Below, in pieces: positions 34,124 through 46,950 of a stretch of DNA of 64,000 nucleotides (positions are counted from its first letter, which is position 1; every line of letters begins with the position of its first letter). Both the position numbers and the translations under genes were made by a program. The DNA is from Blasia pusilla (taxonomy: Eukaryota; Marchantiophyta; Marchantiopsida; Blasiales): assembly GCA_050084515.1 (NCBI GenBank), contig CM114273.1:21266001-21330000 (forward strand). Reading direction: 5' to 3'. The notes beneath the pieces are model-generated. The model was not told the origin of the DNA, searched no databases, and worked only from the letters and a program-made list of their open reading frames with translations.

Positions 34124-35972
34124 CTACAAAAAGAAGGAAAGAGGGATCACATAGTTAGTCTACAGAAAAATTTTTCCCGACTTCTATGCACCATCAATCA
34201 GAAAAGAAAATAGCTAAGAGCTACATGTTTGAAAGACCATCCCCATTTTGGAAGATTATGCAAAAAGTTCACAAGTCCTATAGGATCATTTAATTGCCCA
34301 CAACAATAAATATCAATGTCGTCCTATAGATCATACATATTAGAGATCATTGCAAGTCAACGTAGGTACCTTGGTCTTTTTTTGGATGAGTTGGATCTGA
34401 TTTCACTTTCATGCTCATCTTTTATGTCAAATTGAAGTTTGGACTTCCTTGTGATAACCTACTCTTAGGAGAATTTTGAATTTTTGATGTTTTTGTACTA
34501 AATTATAGTAAAGTCTTTATGAAGTGAAGACTAAAGACTCACTGCTGGAAGTAAAGGGTCTTACTTTACTGAAATTGTGTGGGAGGAGTAATTGCCAAAA
34601 CTATGATGAGAAGAAAAGAAGTGTTAGAAGATTAAGGATTGTCTTAGAAGAGTGAGAATTGTGTAAAGGTAGGAAAAGATAGGAAAAGAAGTAAGAAGAG
34701 AAAGCGCGGGTGCTTCGCAAGGAAGACCGTAGAAAGAACAGTGTAAATGACTGTCAACAAAGATTGAGGGAAAGCTTCTTTGTAAAGAAGATGGAAGATA
34801 GTCTCTATACGAAGATTGGAAAAGAAGGATGAAGACTCCAGAGCAAAGACTAAGAAATAAAATAAGGAAGAGGAAGAAGCGGAAGAGGTCAAAGAATCTT
34901 CACAAAATTACTTGAATATTAAGAAGAGAAATAGAAAGATAGAGAATACTTGGAAGAAAGCTAAAGGAAAGAGCGTAAAGACTCTTCACGGCGGCAGAAG
35001 GATAACAGTCTTCGTGCAAAGATAGGATAGGAAAGAGAAAGACTACAAAGACTAGGAAGACTCTTCGCGAAGAGCGCAAAGACTATGAAGATTGAACAGT
35101 TGCGGCGGTTTTGGAAGCTAGAAAAGGGAGAGTCACGGCAGTTACAGCCGTTTAAAAGGGAGCGAAAAGAAAACTTCGAGACAATGAACAGTCTTAGGAA
35201 GATGGAGGGTTGGAGAATTGGAATCACAGAGTTAGGATTAGCAGTTAGAACTCTAGAGTAGAATAGGAAGAGCAATCAGAGTTGTAAATACTATTTAAAG
35301 AGCAATTAGTAGAAGAAAGGATCATCGTTTTTCCTTGTATCTTGAGTTTACCACCAGTCTTGGTGAGGGTGTAAGGATTTTTTTGGGGGGATGATCCAAG
35401 GTGAAGAGTCTTTTACTTTCTGAAGCTGTACTACTTGTGAGCTCTTTCCACTCTTTGATGTAGAAGAAGAGTCTTCTCTTATTCTTTCTGAGGTGCAGAA
35501 CTGAATGTGGATCTTATTGGGTTGTAGTAAAGATGAGAGTTGAGTCTTGTAGATTCAGAATTCTAGAAGATAATTAGGAAGAAGCATAGGAAAGCTGTTA
35601 GACACTGAGTTACCTACCATGGCAAATTTTATTCTGAAAGTAGGGTGAGCCGCCGTTCTTGAGGTCTCTTGGAGGTCTTCGTGGAGCTTTGTTATTGCAG
35701 ATTCACAAGAGTCTTTCTCTACACTTGAGAAGAGTCTTTTCTATGAGGAAAGAAGACCATCTTATCTTTTCTTTACCTTCGTGAAGTTAGAGTTGTTAGA
35801 GTTAGTGTGAAGCATTTCAAGTGAAGATAGAAGTTATTCTTGTTATTTCTTATGAAGCCTCTCTTTACTCAGGAAACAATGGTCTCTTGGGAACAAACTT
35901 AGTACTTTGCAATAGAAATAGTATCTTTTTCCTTGAGTTGTACATTACATAAGGAAATAGGTAAGGAAATTT

Positions 35973-35991
35973 TTGCGCCGCTGCCGAGGAT
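35973..35991 (+). promoter_or_regulatory. Primer-binding-site-like sequence
   Basis: TTGCGCCGCTGCCGAGGATC differs at a few positions from the TGGCGCC-type primer site that plant gypsy elements of the Athila/Tat group pair with a tRNA 3' end. It lies about 24 bp beyond the likely LTR end (TACATTACA), which is slightly far. Mutated but recognisable. Confidence 0.5.
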
Positions 35992-36288
35992 CACTAGATC
36001 TCCCAAGCAAGGAGAGGTAGCGAGAGAGTGGGATATGGGAGTAGAACAAGTCGTAGGACCCCCACTTGGTGTAAGACGGGTACTATTGGCAGAGGATCCT
36101 CTTGTGTAGAGAGTACCGTGAAACTAAGAAGCTCATCCAAAGAGTCTTCATTCCCATGGAGTGGAGCCTTGTGTGCGGGGTGAGGCATTTAAGATCTTTA
36201 GAAGTTTTGGATGGATCGGGAAAGAAGCAATGAAACGCGCAAGCAAAGATCTGAGTGACAAAGAAGAAAAAGAGAAGAGCAAAGTGCC

Positions 36289-36663
36289 TTGAGACCACCA
36301 AGGACACCTGCGAAGAATCGTTCCCCTCTTTGTCCAAACCCTCTTGGGCGAAGACGAGAAAGGAGGAAGTCGCCTATACCTCCTGAGTCATCACCAAGGC
36401 CAGACCCAAAAGAGGAGTGGGATCAGTCTGACCATCCCCACAGTTCAGACGAAGAGAAAGATAACAGTACCACCGGGGACGTGCCTTCCCTATTAGGTGA
36501 CGGAAGTCCTCACAGTAGCAAAGAGAGCGAAGCACCGATGGCACAACCAAGAAAGTCAACAAAGGAGTCACCTCGAGGCCATGGTATTCACCACTCTCCT
36601 CCTTATCCCAATTCACATGTGTCGAATCTGCAAAGCTATGGCGAGACCTTGCTTCTTTCTTAA
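36289..36663 (+). CDS. Gag N-terminal segment, Pro/Ser/Arg-rich, truncated
   Basis: A 124-codon open frame with RRRERRKSPIPPESSPRPDP and alternating Ser/Asp and Pro stretches, as in disordered N-terminal gag regions. It follows the leader of the LTR piece and ends in unrelated sequence. No domain is seen. Confidence 0.4.
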   Translation: MRPPRTPAKNRSPLCPNPLGRRRERRKSPIPPESSPRPDPKEEWDQSDHPHSSDEEKDNSTTGDVPSLLGDGSPHSSKESEAPMAQPRKSTKESPRGHGIHHSPPYPNSHVSNLQSYGETLLLS

Positions 36664-36665
36664 GT

Positions 36666-38500
36666 ACTACCCTCCACCCACCTAAATCATCCCATCTCCA
36701 TTAAAAAACTGTTCTACTTGTGAAGGAAACACAAAAGGCTGATGGTGAAGTGGCTCATTATCATTTAGGTTAGCAAGAAGAAAACCCTCCTCGTCTCATT
36801 TCATGGATGGGCGCCTAGAGTCCCAATCTACCCTAACCCATCTACCTCTTATTAGAATGAGATGTTGCTCGGCCTATAATCTAGTAGTCAAAGGCTAAGA
36901 TATCAACTAAAACACCCACATATGAATAAGCACTATGTGAGTTGGATCTCCCCCCCTCGTCATCCAAAAAAAATGGCTCCTATATCACAATCATAAGTTG
37001 AGAAACTTAATCCTCCACTCCCTTCCATCCTATAATGGTTACAATAAGCTTTCATACTCTTGTGGGATAGCACTTTAGAAGTAGGAGGTATGGAGAGAGA
37101 GCAAATGCCTCTTCATCAAGCTTCTCAAGGCTCCCTTATGCGGCTTCCAAAATGGTTGGACATAACCAATCTTGGAAGGACATATTGTTAATTTCACTCT
37201 CTTCATAAATCCTGTAAAATTCAATGGACAATGAATATTAGTTTAGAGTAAAAAACTACCAACTTCTAAAATTGAACCTTCTAGATATGCCATATCTCAT
37301 ACTCCAATCAGCAAACAAACACAAAGACAAAGACAAGATACAAATACCCTATCTATCGCGACCCTCAACCAAACGAGCGCCAAGCGGAACATCCGAGCTC
37401 TAGTGAGCTCACGCTAGGATGGTTTGTGCTTTGGAGTTAGAGTAACACAAGTGCGGTGAGCATTTCAAGTGTTTCATACATTTATGGTCGCAACTAAGGA
37501 AACCAGAACCAAACGCGGAACCCAGACTTCAAGAAGATGAGTTTCGGAAGGAGACGCAACCAAGGGTGAGAACCAGACTTGGGGCGCGGCTAGCTTTTGG
37601 ATTTTGCGATTGTATTTTTGACCATGAATTTTAGTTTTGAGATGCATTTGGGACAAATAAGGTAGCGTTGGAAAGCTTATGTAGAGCCGGTTCTAACACA
37701 TTAAAGATGTTGGCAAACGCTTAAGCAAAATTTGAGATATGGGCCAAAACAAAATTTAAAGGGAGTCGGGTTGAGGGCCAAAAAGAGGAGCCCGAGTGCT
37801 CCTTCCCAAAGGTAGGGGGGACCCCGGAGATCCCCAAAAGTACTAGTAAGGGCAAAGGTCTCCAAGGGTGCTTGGGACTCGAATCCCACTTTGGGCGCCA
37901 CGAGGTGAATCAAGGGCACATAACGGATCAAGAGTTTGGCGTTGGGATTCGAAACCCAAACCAGGTCCAATAGAGTGGATTTCGGAGGTCCCTATTGGAT
38001 TCCAACTTGCAACTCATATTGTTGAGTCTCGGTTGGAGACTCCTGTGAGGTCTGTTGGACACTTGGGACCGCTAAGTGCACAAACTCTATTTAGGTGCCT
38101 GGACTAACCAGAAAGTCTATCCCAAGTCTTGGAGGACTTGCCCGTGTTGGGAACCTAGGAATGAGGGAAGGTTGAGCTTGATGAGATGCCGAGTCAAGGA
38201 CTTGGTGGGTTGGAAGGCTACTTGACCCAAAGCCAGACTAACGTGAGTGTGCTTGGGTGTAGGTTGGCGATGACACCGTTTCCTACTGAACTTACGCTAC
38301 GACAACATTGAGATTGATGTTTGAGGAGAGTAGGCGCATGACACTACCTATACCACTTTTGCATGTAGTGAGTGTTGCGTAGTATATAGTTGTGCGCCAA
38401 GACTAAATGGTCTCGCGAAAGTGTGATGGTTGTTGCTGCACCTTCCAATTCCTCTCCAACCACCCCAACTTCCTCTTCATCATCCCATACTCAAGTTTGG
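36666..38500. other. No gene recognised
   Basis: Only short open frames on both strands, with no domain. The stretch at 37380-38120 is less AT-rich and may be an old LTR or element piece, but I find no paired copy in the window. Confidence 0.35.
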
Positions 38501-38506
38501 ACATGT

Positions 38507-40252
38507 TCAAACCTCCTCATATATTTCGTGACAAAACCTAATGAGGACATTTCCCTCCGCCATACATCGTTCAGGCCGTGCCTTTGACCTCACATAATTT
38601 TTCATCACTCCCATGTACCTCTCAAAAGGATACATCCATGGACATGCTAGTGGGCCAAAAATATCTAACTCCTCTAAAAAATGTAGGAGAAGATGAGTCA
38701 TGACATCAAAGAATGCAGGTGGAAAATGCATGTTCAACAAGCATAGAGTGACCATAGTGTCGTCATGCAACTTCTCATAGCGAGAAGGATCCCACACCTT
38801 CATTGAAATGTTTCTAAGGACATTGCTTAGTCTCATGATAGTGACCCTCACCTCTTCACTCATGAGCCTTCGTAGGCAATATGGAAAAATCTGATGAATG
38901 AAGACATGGTAATCATTAGACTTCATGTTGCCCAACTTTTTCCTAACAACATGTTTCTTCAACTCACCGCAATAGCCAGAAGGTACTTTCCATGCCTCAA
39001 CCCTTCCAAGAAATACTGTCAACTCCAAGGGAGATAGGATGTACTTAGCCATAGGTTTAACAAGACCCTTGCTTTTTTTAGGGTGGGGTCGTAGCCAGAA
39101 GTGAGGCCTGATTCCACGCTTTTCCATGTCTCATCTAACTTTCACTGTATCCTTCATCCCCATAATTTTTTTCACAATTTTTTCAGCTATTTTCTTCTCC
39201 ACATGCATGACATCAACTGTATGTCTGATAAGGAGGTGCTAGGAAACAACAAAGAAATACTAGTTAAGAAAAACTTACTAGAAGTATCGTAAGGATTCTT
39301 CAATCACAGAAATAAAAGCTTTAACATTCAAAAAACTATTGAAGTCTATTGGATACTCTCCAATAAGGTAGGTCAAACAATTTTGTCCTCCTTTTCACAC
39401 CTGTCTTCTTATAAGGGTCTTGTGGATGATCTTCCCAACCACCATTTTTGTCGTAGATCAGCTTATCCTCTGCCCATTGTAGAATCTCATCTTTTGAGAT
39501 AGGTTTGGGAGGTTCTCTAGATTCACCTGTACCATTGAAGTGGATACCATACTTTCTATGTCTCCATTCATGGCTAGGGTGTAGATATTCAGAGTGGCCT
39601 CCAAATATAGGCTTGCCACACTCTTTGGAGAAGTTTGAGTCCACTCTGGGTCCACAAACAGTGCAGGCAAGCTTTCCACCCTGAATTTTCCCATAAACTA
39701 GTCCATATGCTGGATAATCATTGATGGTCCAAAGGACAAGGGCTCTAAATGTAAACTTCCACTCCCCATTGATTTTTTGACATCATAAAAGTCTACACCT
39801 TGCCATACTTCTATGAACTCCTCCACAATTGGAGCAAGAAAAGTCTCAATGTTCCTCACATTAACACTCTCCTTTCCGGGCATGATCAAAACTAATTGAA
39901 TGAAAAATCTCTTAGTTTGTAGCCAAGGTGGCAAGTTATAGTTCACTAGTAAAACGGGCCAAGTACTCCATGAGCTAGCCTTGTCAGAAAAGGGGTTTAC
40001 ACTATCTAGTGACAAGCATTAAGGGTATTGTATCCCAATCCCAACTTTCCCACTAGCTTCTTCGCTCCATAATAACTTTTTGGAAACTCGATTATCTTCA
40101 GGAAGTACATGTTTTCCGAGCAGCTTGAAGAGTTCATCAACAACTATATTGAGTGCCTCGTGTGCCCAAGAAATATTGAAAATATGCATGATCAAAGCTA
40201 GCATACATACTTTGGCATCAGGAAACAATGGCTTGCATGCTTCATTTAGCAT
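38507..40252 (-). pseudogene. CACTA transposase, Transposase_21 (TNP2) family, decayed
   Basis: Minus-strand frames in order: 40252-40019 (EACKPLFPDAKVCMLALIMHI, FKLLGKHVLPEDN), 40015-39698 (DSVNPFSDKASSWSTWPVLLVNYNLPPWL, then a region ending near HLEPLSFG), 39694-39336 (the segment with a PSHEWRHRKYG box and LFDLPYW), and 39127-38507 (NMKSNDYHVFIHQIFPYCLR, FPPAFFDVMTHLLLHF, WMYPFERYMGVMKNYVRSKARPE). This is the diagnostic order of plant EnSpm TNP2 with the DUF4218-like end. Frame changes and a stop near 40019 and 39330 make it non-functional. Confidence 0.87.
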
Positions 40253-40416
40253 ATCAGGTTCTATAGTTAGGATGTCAGTGTAGTCTCATGCGGATCGTCC
40301 TCTATTTCCCCTCATCCATGACCAACATCACCTTCATGCAATTTGTCATATTGGGCAAACACCTTGTTCAACATTTGGTTAACATCCACATCCATGTTTA
40401 TTGTAGGGGCTGCATG

Positions 40417-40788
40417 TCAATTATATGTTGCCTCCTTATCTTCCGTACGGTCATCTTTTCTTCTAACAATAGACTCCATAATGTATTTATGATGAAGTCT
40501 ACTATCCATTTGATCTTCAAATAGCCACTCCTCATCAGAGGAATCCCAATCTTCTATCCCTTTCCACAACCGGCATAAGGGGAATCTACTGTTTCTTTGT
40601 AGGTGAAGATCTACCGCACGTAATGTTTGAGTTTTTTGCCCCTTGCACTCATTGCAAGGGCATTTAATATGTCTTTCACCATTCGCTTGAGCCCTAGCAA
40701 GTTCTCTACACCATAACTTTTGATCATGTGCAGCCACTCTATTAGGATGATGTAAAGATTTCCTACATCCAAGGGAGGTGGGTTCCAT
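40417..40788 (-). CDS. CACTA transposase N-terminal domain (Transposase-associated)
   Basis: A 123-codon frame with RHIKCPCNECKG (zinc-type CPC…C) and LHLQRNSRFPLCRLWKG, the hallmark of the PF13963-type N-terminal domain of TNP2. It starts MEPTSLGCRK and leads into the transposase frames below 40252; the gap between them (40417-40252) is probably linker with lost frame. Confidence 0.8.
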   Translation of the reverse strand: MEPTSLGCRKSLHHPNRVAAHDQKLWCRELARAQANGERHIKCPCNECKGQKTQTLRAVDLHLQRNSRFPLCRLWKGIEDWDSSDEEWLFEDQMDSRLHHKYIMESIVRRKDDRTEDKEATYN

Positions 40789-42080
40789 GGCTACGAGATT
40801 GAGCTATTAATGGACATACCACACCATACGAAGGGGAATAAAGAAGAAGAAGAAGCAAGATAGACCTCAAAGGTTCGAGATATATAGTACCTCCCCTCAA
40901 CAAAAATCCCTTAAGTCCTAAGTCATTCATACTTCTTCCTTATCTGCAACAATTCTGTGATTTTTGCAGGGGAATTGATAAATATCTTTCTTGGCTGGTC
41001 AATTTTTCTTCACTCCATCAAAAATCCAACCGATTCAAATGTTGCATATAACACTGCAAGCCATTCCATTATATTCATGAGATATTAGATTCATATAACC
41101 TCAACACCATTGCAAAACTCCACCTTGTAAACAGCTAAATCCATAAATGAAAAATGACTTAGACCTACCTTGGCTTCCAAAGTAAACAATTAATTTAGTT
41201 TTATCTATGCTTCTGTCCATGACAATCACTATATTTTTTGAAACTCTCGAGAAAAGAAGAGTATGAACTTGTTTAGACAAAGCTATAATTAGAGATACTT
41301 TCCTCGATGTCACATTCAAACCTTCCTAAAGATACTTGCTGCTTCACAAAATTCATATGTACAAAAAAACCACATTCATCTCACATGCCCTCTTTAATGA
41401 AAAGTGGTTACATTAATGAAAATTATCATTCAACCGAAGGATGGAAAATTGTAACATTAGTGTCTGACTATACTTCCATCCTAAGTTATGGCCTTTACTT
41501 AGATAATCTAACTACCGATACCTATCAGGTGCTAGAATTCTCTGCCATATAGTAGCACAACATATCCTCAAACAACAAATACATGTCATACCAGAAACCG
41601 TTTGGTTCCTTAAGCGAGTGCACACTTGCTCCCCCGGACTTTTCCCTTCCCAAAAATTACAATTCTCTAAACGTACTTGGACAAATTTTCCACCGACCTC
41701 AGTTGCATACTCCAATAAGCTTGGCATGGTCGTTTCCTCTGGAATCATCAATCAACTGTAAAATTCTTACCCGTGCAAGGATTGGGAGAGCCAAGATCCG
41801 ATCAAATACCCCTAAAGGCCTACCCATTTGCAAAATATTTTTCTTCCAATCCATTGAAAGGCCGGGTAGCCTCAACAAGAAATAATTTGAATCACATAGT
41901 CTCCCATGACTTGGTAAGTTACCCTCCATATTCAACCGCTATTTCAATGTCGTTGCCTAAAAAAGTTGGAATAGAATAATCTGCAAAGCTTGTTGGTGAA
42001 AGTTCTTTAAAACTACCTTTGCAAAAAAAAACATGAAAGAAATTTGTCAGAGAAAAGAAAATTTAACCAAGATGAGATTT
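40789..42080. other. AT-rich stretch with one unassigned minus-strand frame pair
   Basis: 41935-41699 and 41751-41512 (minus) read as a plausible protein with GRPLGVFDRILALPIL and YATEVGGKFVQVRLENCNFW. They may be an exon remnant of a host gene or an element gene. I do not recognise the family. I did not find the expected upstream CACTA terminus here. Confidence 0.3.
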
Positions 42081-42084
42081 ACAA

Positions 42085-42575
42085 AGATCTATAATTACAA
42101 AGCTATGACAAACACTACTAAATGAGTACAGTTGCTCCATCCTTGTCTCGAGCACCTTCCATCCAAGGTCTTTGGCCAGAAGGCTACAACAACACTACTT
42201 AATTCACAACACATAGAGGAAGAGCATATGTTGCTATTGCAGAGTGGTAACACCAGCATTGTTCAACACATTATGTTTTCCTATATTCATTGCCCAATGT
42301 TGCTACAGTGGTAAGTAATGAGTATCAATCGGGTCTTCTACATGGGTTGGACAAATCTATATCTTGAACAAGCAAAAATCAACAACTATTTTCCAAGAAA
42401 GTATTTCTTGGGAATCCACCTTAAGTTACAATTTAGGACCAAGGCAATCCCCTTCATCCATAAGAAGAGCAGGATGGGATCAAAACTAACCTCTATGGCC
42501 ATGTGTGACGACGGGGATGGAACCTCTAGTCACTTCGTGGTCTCTTGTACAAAATAGACAACATACAGAGTAAGA
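42085..42575 (+). mobile_element. LINE 3'-end fragments, nested copies
   Basis: Three pieces of the same LINE tail occur: ending ACTAAATGAGTACAG near 42131, ending ACTACTTAATTCAC near 42205, and 42318-42575 with the zinc segment MCDDGDGTSSHFVVSC. The last copy keeps the final Cys that is lost at 30.2 kb. Confidence 0.65.
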
Positions 42576-43383
<808 letters not shown>

Positions 43384-43641
43384 ATGTTCGAGAGCTTTAA
43401 TCCATGATTTTATTTGAGATTTTTTATATATTATGTCTTAAGCGTGTAGATGCCATATATGAGTATGTGTTTTGTGTTTATAGATGGTGACGATAATATA
43501 TGTCGTTTATCGATGTATATGCACACGGCAATTGGAAATGATGCACTTTCAAGTAAGGAAGAAGATTACACTTGTAAAAGGATACTTATTGAAAAAATAT
43601 TAAAATATTTCTTATTTCAATATTTATATCCTTTCACTCAA

Positions 43642-44412
43642 TTTATATTATTATGAGAGGTTGGGTTTATAAAATCCCTCGTGCTTCTAATGCTTGTCTT
43701 TTGAGAGTACACTAGAGAGAGGGGATGGAGGAGACAATAAAAGGCATAATGTTTTTTTTTAATGTATAGTCTCATGCATAGCATGGCATTGATTCTCTTT
43801 CAATTTGTATTAAAAAACATATATTTGGTGACATCTTACTAGTGTTTATAATTTAACCCTTGATTCCTTTTGGAGATTTTAATCATATATTGTGTATGAT
43901 CATTTTTTAAATACCATAGCTATCCTCAACTTTTTTCATTTGACTTTACGTTAAGGGAAGGCATTAATGATATTTGATCAGTACTAAATACCTATCCCAA
44001 CTAAATACCTATCCATAGAAGGGGATAACAAGCCATGGTCAAGTCTGCATTCCTAACCATGCACCAAGGAATTTCCTACAAGGTTAATCACCGTCACAAT
44101 GAATCATAGAACAGAAAATTATAATGTATTTGAAATTTTTCAAAAAGACAACATTTCATCATTTTTTTTAATCAATAAATATTTAATGGTAATTTTTTCC
44201 TTTTGGGATTTAATTGTATTTTTTCTTGCATATCTCCATATTATTTCGGGGCAGTGTCATTTTTAATTTCAATCACTTCTTTTTTCATGCCGGAAGCTAT
44301 TAATCAATGGATCATTAAAATTAATTTATAATTTAAAATCCATTAAATCATAAAATTGAGAAATAGTTTAAATTACGCGGCATTTTCCGTGCATGGTATG
44401 ACCGTAGACTAG
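43642..44412 (+). mobile_element. Non-autonomous Helitron-like element, 771 bp
   Basis: Its 3' end reads CCGTGCATGGTATGACCGTAGACTAG followed by T: a hairpin-like segment close to a CTRR end. Its 5' end TTTATATTATTATGAGAGG matches the 5' end of the smaller copy at 58321 (TCTATATTATTATTAGAGAG), with C to T at the second base. Flanks are A on the left and T on the right, the Helitron target. Interior is AT-rich and non-coding. Confidence 0.5.
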
Positions 44413-45167
44413 TTTTTGTTTTCTTCTCTTTTTCTTTTGTTTTTAATTTATATAACCTCTTAAAGATGGACCAGCCACGTTTTTTCTTTTCCCTTTCTGA
44501 CTATGTCATTTCTTTCTTGTTTTTTTCTTTTCGGGCCGTGGAATGCAAAGAAATGTCGTTCCGTCACTTCCGAAGTTCCGAGTGCCGTGGCTCGTGCTGC
44601 ACGTTGAGGAGTGGGCCCGGGGTCCGTGACTCGACCCGGCGCGGCGGCGCGACCCAGCTCATACGGAAGGCTGTTTGACGACGCCCGGCACACTTGACGG
44701 ATGCGGGTCGCAGTCGGTGAGTAATTCAGTTTATGTCTGTCGTATCATCCGCTAATGTCGGTTTAAGGTTTAGCCTACGAACATGGAATAAAACAATCAT
44801 CGGAGGGTCGGATCCGAACTCGAAACTATTCAAGAGATCCGACAATTGCTGATCTCCACAGAATATTTGTGATCAAATAAGAAATTTTTAGCACTATAAA
44901 GATTTCTATGATAATTTGGTTTTATGGCACGAAGTCGGAGACGATTAAGGGACCATACTTTGGGATACACTACTTTGTCCCTTAATCGTCTTCGTTTTTC
45001 TTCATACATAAAACAAAGTAGTGTATCTACATCCGTGCCATAGATAGTGTATTTTCCAAAGAATTCAACGCGTGGTTTTCATGTGGAAAATTACAAAACA
45101 TGAATGTTTTTTAATAATAGAAATTTTCAACAGGAGAGAACATTTGTTGTTATTGTAATACAATGTG
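44413..45167. other. Unassigned stretch with a GC-rich patch and interlocking inverted repeats
   Basis: 44560-44720 is strikingly GC-rich (GCGGCGGCGCG), unlike its surroundings, and might be promoter-like or first-exon sequence of a lost gene. 44924-45041 holds interlocking inverted repeats. No gene is supported. Confidence 0.4.
44924..45041. repeat. Interlocking inverted repeats (118 bp)
   Basis: Outer arms ATGGCACG (44924-44931) and CGTGCCAT (45034-45041). Arm pair A: GACGATTAAGGGAC (44940-44953) with GTCCCTTAATCGTC (44977-44990). Arm pair B: GATACACTACTTTGT (44964-44978) with ACAAAGTAGTGTATC (45013-45027). A and B overlap by two bases and interlock, so they are alternatives or a pseudoknot rather than one hairpin. 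Confidence 0.85.
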
Positions 45168-45646
45168 TCATCTGAGTAGCCGATAGGTCAAGATCTATTG
45201 TGGATAGGGCGTAGGAGCCAGCGGATTATCTTGAGTGTAACTTTGTCCCACGGTGTCGGATGAGGTTGAGGATAGGTCCATTGTGTCAGGAACGTCGTTT
45301 TTGACAACTTTCATGTTGAGGTCTTTCACAACCGGATGACTTGTTGACCAAGTCACCCATCCCTGATAACCTGTGCGCGCAGGTTACCAAGGGGAGGGTT
45401 ATTTTTAGGGGAAGAGCCTTTTGGCTCTTCCTAACCCTATATAAGAGAGGAAGATGGCTTTCTTAAGCCATCTATCTCATGTTGGGCGGTTGGAGCACCT
45501 CCCTTGTATGTGTGTGAGATAGGACTAGGGTGCTAGCGTTTGGATTCCTTGATAGCACAGGGTGGACGAGGCTCGATATGTCGATGTAGATTGAGGAGTG
45601 GAGTTTTAGGCCGGGTGTGCCGTTTTTACTACTCTTTATTTTTACA
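45168..45646 (+). repeat. 5' LTR of copy B (5'-truncated)
   Basis: Aligned with 54355-54836 from TGTCATCTGAGTAGCC to CTTTATTTTTACA. The first part of the LTR (TGTGTGATCTCC onwards) is missing, replaced by unrelated sequence. TATATAAG is at 45438-45445. Hairpin arms GAAGAGCC/GGCTCTTC (45411-45430) and AAGATGGCTT/AAGCCATCT (45451-45473) are intact. Confidence 0.85.
45438..45445 (+). promoter_or_regulatory. LTR TATA box
   Basis: TATATAAG, at the same place as 54629-54636 in the 3' LTR, between two hairpins. A likely RNA polymerase II promoter core. Confidence 0.65.
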
Positions 45647-46950
45647 TGAGAAAGATGTCAGGGGGCTGGTGGGAATTCATTTTTTGTAGGTAGGCAAGCG
45701 AGTTGCCTTGGTCGAGAGCCCGTGGAGCGCGTTGGTTGGCGTCGTATTTGTCATTTTTTCTGTTCGAAAGGCCGTGGGCGGAAGCGCTGTTCGTTTTTCT
45801 CAAATTTTGCTGGTGCGGAGGAGGGTCGGGTTTACGCGAGTGAGGATGTCGAGAGAGAGAAGAAAAGCAGCTTGAGGGCTTGGAGCCGCTCGGGGGCTGT
45901 CAAGTAAAGGAGGCTATAGTTAGGGCCCAGCGGCGACAGGCGTTGACGGGCGGCAGACGGATGCGGACGGGCGGCAACGGCGCCCCCCTCCCCCCTCCCC
46001 TCTCTTCTCTCTCTCCTCCCGCATGGAGGAGATGGGCCGGACGGCCTCCCCTTCCCCCGCATTTTATTCTCTCCCGACTCCCCTCCTCATTCATTGCGCC
46101 CTCCCCAAAAGTTGGAGAGATCCATAGGGATGCAGGCCAACCCCCCACCCCACCTTTAAGGCCCAAGGGGCCCGCATAGGGCCGCGGGCCAGGTTCCCCC
46201 GCCCCCCCCCCCCTCCAACATGGTAGGACCGGACGTGGTTGGGAGTCCGGATGTGGTCGAGATCAAGTTCACGTGGTCGGACAGAGCGTACGTGGTAGGT
46301 GGGAGCCGACCATGATGAGTCAGGTTACATGCCGCGTGTGGGGATGGACAGAGAGGTTTGCGCGACATGATGTTTTTGGGCGCGACAGGGCTTTGCGAGA
46401 GTTGACGATGGAGGGGAAGTGCGCATGATGCCGACAAGTTGTCCGCATGTGTTGACGGGAGGATCGACGTGTTAGTCAAGGAGAGTGTTGTGTTGTGGAC
46501 GTTGTCATATCACATTGAGGCGTACATGTTGACGGTGACGTAGGTTGGAGGGCGTTATGAGGTTACCCATTTGAGTCCCTTTTCCCGCACTTATCGTGTG
46601 TGATTGAGAGTGCTGGGTCACGGGTAGTAGCTGGTGCTAGGTGGGTGCAGCGATGGTGACGAGTGTAGATTCTTTTCATGTGTAGCTTGTTGGTGGATAT
46701 ACGGCGGACGCCGCGTAGGAGTCGCATGTATGACCCGAGAGTGTCGCTAGGCTAGGTGAGTCAGTTGGGAGGCTCATGGTGAGCCCGAGTGTTGAGTATG
46801 CGTGAGGCCGGGTGTGTCATCACGGGATTGAAATTAGCAGAGGTGAGCTAGTGAGGAGTGTGGAAGACTCTCGGTGAGTCTGAGTGCTTGAGTGGGTGAG
46901 ACAAGGTTGTCATCACGACGTTCTTCGAGGATTCGTAAGAACGGGGTAGT
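45647..46950 (+). other. Leader of copy B, GC-rich
   Basis: About 1.3 kb between LTR and gag without a continuous frame. 45900-46220 is very GC-rich, with C tracts. I could not identify a primer-binding site with confidence. Frames on the minus strand at 45832-46166 are by-products of the base composition. Confidence 0.6.

Larger units (their letters stand above)
34450..36665 (+). mobile_element. LTR, primer site and leader of the second gypsy family, truncated
   Basis: Plus-oriented LTR of about 1.5 kb (34450 to about 35949), rich in GAAGAC and AAGACT words. Its first part aligns with the inverse complement of 11023-10384. A primer-binding-site-like sequence follows, then a leader and a Pro/Ser/Arg-rich frame (36289-36663). 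The element is cut at about 36665, before the gag core. It lies inside the span of the minus-strand CACTA. Confidence 0.65.

Noticed and set aside
45656-45690. Primer-binding site of copy B at TGGTGGGAATTC
   Set aside because: Too little match to any tRNA end known to me and too far from the LTR.
45832-46166. Gly/Arg/Pro-rich frames on the minus strand
   Set aside because: Explained by the GC-rich leader of the gypsy element; no domain.
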